A stretch of 8,184 bases of DNA, taken from the NCBI GenBank assembly GCA_023423215.1, contig JAFAFZ010000052.1, positions 1 through 8,184 of the forward strand, read 5' to 3'. Positions 7,149 to 8,184 of the stretch are shown here, one piece after another. The notes beneath the pieces were generated by a model. It saw nothing but the letters and a program-made list of their open reading frames with translations. It was not told where the DNA came from and did no database searches. Position 1 is the first letter of the stretch, and every line of letters begins with the position of its first letter. The translations under genes and the position numbers were made by a program. This DNA is from Actinomycetes bacterium. GTDB taxonomy: Bacteria; Actinomycetota; Acidimicrobiia; Acidimicrobiales; Microtrichaceae.

Positions 7149-8184
7149 GTGAAGATCTGTGTCGTCGGCAGCGGTGGGCGCGAGCACGCGCTCGCCCACG
7201 TCCTCTCCCGTGACGCCGAGGTCGTCGTCACGCCGGGCAACCCCGGCATCCCGGGATCGGTGTCGACCCCTCCCGAGGAGATCGACGCCGACCTGTACGT
7301 GATCGGCCCCGAGGTCCCGCTCGTCGACGGCCTGGCCGACCGGCTGCGTGCGGCCGGTCGCCTGGTGTTCGGCCCCGGTGCGGACGGCGCCCGGCTCGAG
7401 GGCTCGAAGGCGTGGATGAAGGAGTTCCTCGCGGCGGCGGACGTGCCGACCGCGCGGCACGGCACCTTCACCGACGTCGACGACGCGCTCGAGTACCTGG
7501 ACACGATGGCACCGCCGTTCGTCATCAAGACCGACGGGCTGGCGGCCGGCAAGGGCGTCGTCGTCACCGACTCGCTGACCGAGGCGCGCAACGCGGTGGG
7601 GGACTACCTCTCGGGGCAGGCCTTCGGAGACGCCGGGCGTCGCCTCGTCATCGAAGAGGGCCTCGTCGGGCCCGAGCTGTCGGTGCTGGCGGTGTGCGAC
7701 GGCACCCGCGCCGTGCTGCTCGCACCCGCCCAGGACTTCAAGCGCGTCGGGGACGACGACGAGGGGCCCAACACCGGCGGCATGGGCGCCTACTCCCCGG
7801 TGCCCGTCGTGACCGACGAGCTGCTCGACCAGGTCCGGGACCGCTTCATCGAGCCGACCCTCGCCGAGCTGCGCCGCCGAGGCATCGACTACCGGGGCGT
7901 GCTCTACGCCGGGCTCATGCTGACCGCGGACGGCCCGCGGCTCATCGAGTACAACGTGCGCTTCGGCGACCCCGAGACCCAGGTCGTCACGCCCCGGCTG
8001 CGCTCCAGCCTGTCGGCGCTGCTCGCCGAGGCCGCGTCGGGCAGCATCGAGCACGAGCCCGAGTTCGGCGACGACGCCACCGTGACCGTCGTGCTCGCCT
8101 CCGAGGGCTACCCCGCCTCGGCCCGCACCGGCGACCCGATCGCCGGCATCGCCGAGGCCGAGTCGATCGAGGGCGTCACCGTCT
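7149..8184 (+). CDS. purD: Phosphoribosylamine-glycine ligase (GAR synthetase), 3' truncated by window edge
   Basis: PurD joins glycine to 5-phosphoribosylamine using ATP, the second step of de novo purine synthesis, in the cytoplasm. The frame is open for 345 codons to the edge. Residues 7-14 (GSGGREHA) are the N-domain loop, then TPGNPGIPG (28-36), GPEVPLV (53-59) and LEGSKAWMK (83-91). The ATP-grasp domain shows VIKTDGLAAGKGVVV (125-139), VIEEGLVGPELS (167-178) and QDFKRVGDDDEGPNTGGMGAYSP (195-217). IEYNVRFGDPETQ (266-278) carries the metal ligands Glu267 and Asn269. The TGDPI segment near the edge begins the C-domain. The N-domain is compact: only about 16 residues lie between PGNPG and GPE, roughly 20 fewer than in E. 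coli as I remember it. The GTG start fits GGGAAGG (7132-7138), 10 nt upstream, and starting there gives the normal family N-terminus MKICVVGSGG. It is probably co-transcribed with purA and the MhuD-like gene. Confidence 0.96.
   Translation, partial: MKICVVGSGGREHALAHVLSRDAEVVVTPGNPGIPGSVSTPPEEIDADLYVIGPEVPLVDGLADRLRAAGRLVFGPGADGARLEGSKAWMKEFLAAADVPTARHGTFTDVDDALEYLDTMAPPFVIKTDGLAAGKGVVVTDSLTEARNAVGDYLSGQAFGDAGRRLVIEEGLVGPELSVLAVCDGTRAVLLAPAQDFKRVGDDDEGPNTGGMGAYSPVPVVTDELLDQVRDRFIEPTLAELRRRGIDYRGVLYAGLMLTADGPRLIEYNVRFGDPETQVVTPRLRSSLSALLAEAASGSIEHEPEFGDDATVTVVLASEGYPASARTGDPIAGIAEAESIEGVTV

Overview
The window is very GC-rich, with G/C at nearly every third codon position, and all its genes lie on the + strand. 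ClpB, PurA, an MhuD-type protein and PurD all have an actinobacterial character. Several details (a ClpB with a trimmed second ATPase domain, a PurD with a shortened N-domain, the PurA wording) remind me of Acidimicrobiia (Ilumatobacter/Iamia-like). That placement is from memory and is an inference; Actinomycetota is the safer statement.

Layout: (1) The 3' end of a gene for a membrane-anchored surface protein, with a Pro/Thr-rich stalk, one transmembrane helix and a short tail (to 368). (2) A 99-bp gap holding a good sigma-70-type promoter and a long, nearly perfect inverted repeat whose centre coincides with a degenerate HspR/HAIR-like element. It leads into clpB (468-2990), the disaggregase of the heat-shock response. 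(3) A 158-bp gap with two hairpins in series; the first is a convincing intrinsic-type terminator for clpB. (4) A tight two-gene unit: an unrecognised multi-pass membrane protein (3149-4315) followed 7 bp later by an acyltransferase-3 (OafA-type) membrane protein (4323-5426), probably acting on a cell-envelope glycan or lipid. (5) A housekeeping block purA (5471-6751), an MhuD-like heme-degrading monooxygenase (6780-7106) and purD (7149 to the window edge), with gaps of 28 and 42 bp and good Shine-Dalgarno sites.

Together: purA makes adenylosuccinate from IMP, and purD catalyses the second step of de novo purine synthesis. The small heme enzyme between them may simply share their transcript. 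clpB appears to be its own regulated transcription unit.

I see no rRNA or tRNA genes, CRISPR arrays, insertion sequences, prophage or defence genes, and no gene-free stretch over 300 bp (the longest is 2991-3148). I do not see a clearly new biological system. The items most worth a second look are the operator-like palindrome at clpB, the trimmed ClpB D2 domain, the unknown membrane protein with its acyltransferase partner, a Gly-to-Lys change in the PurA aspartate loop, and the heme enzyme embedded among purine genes.
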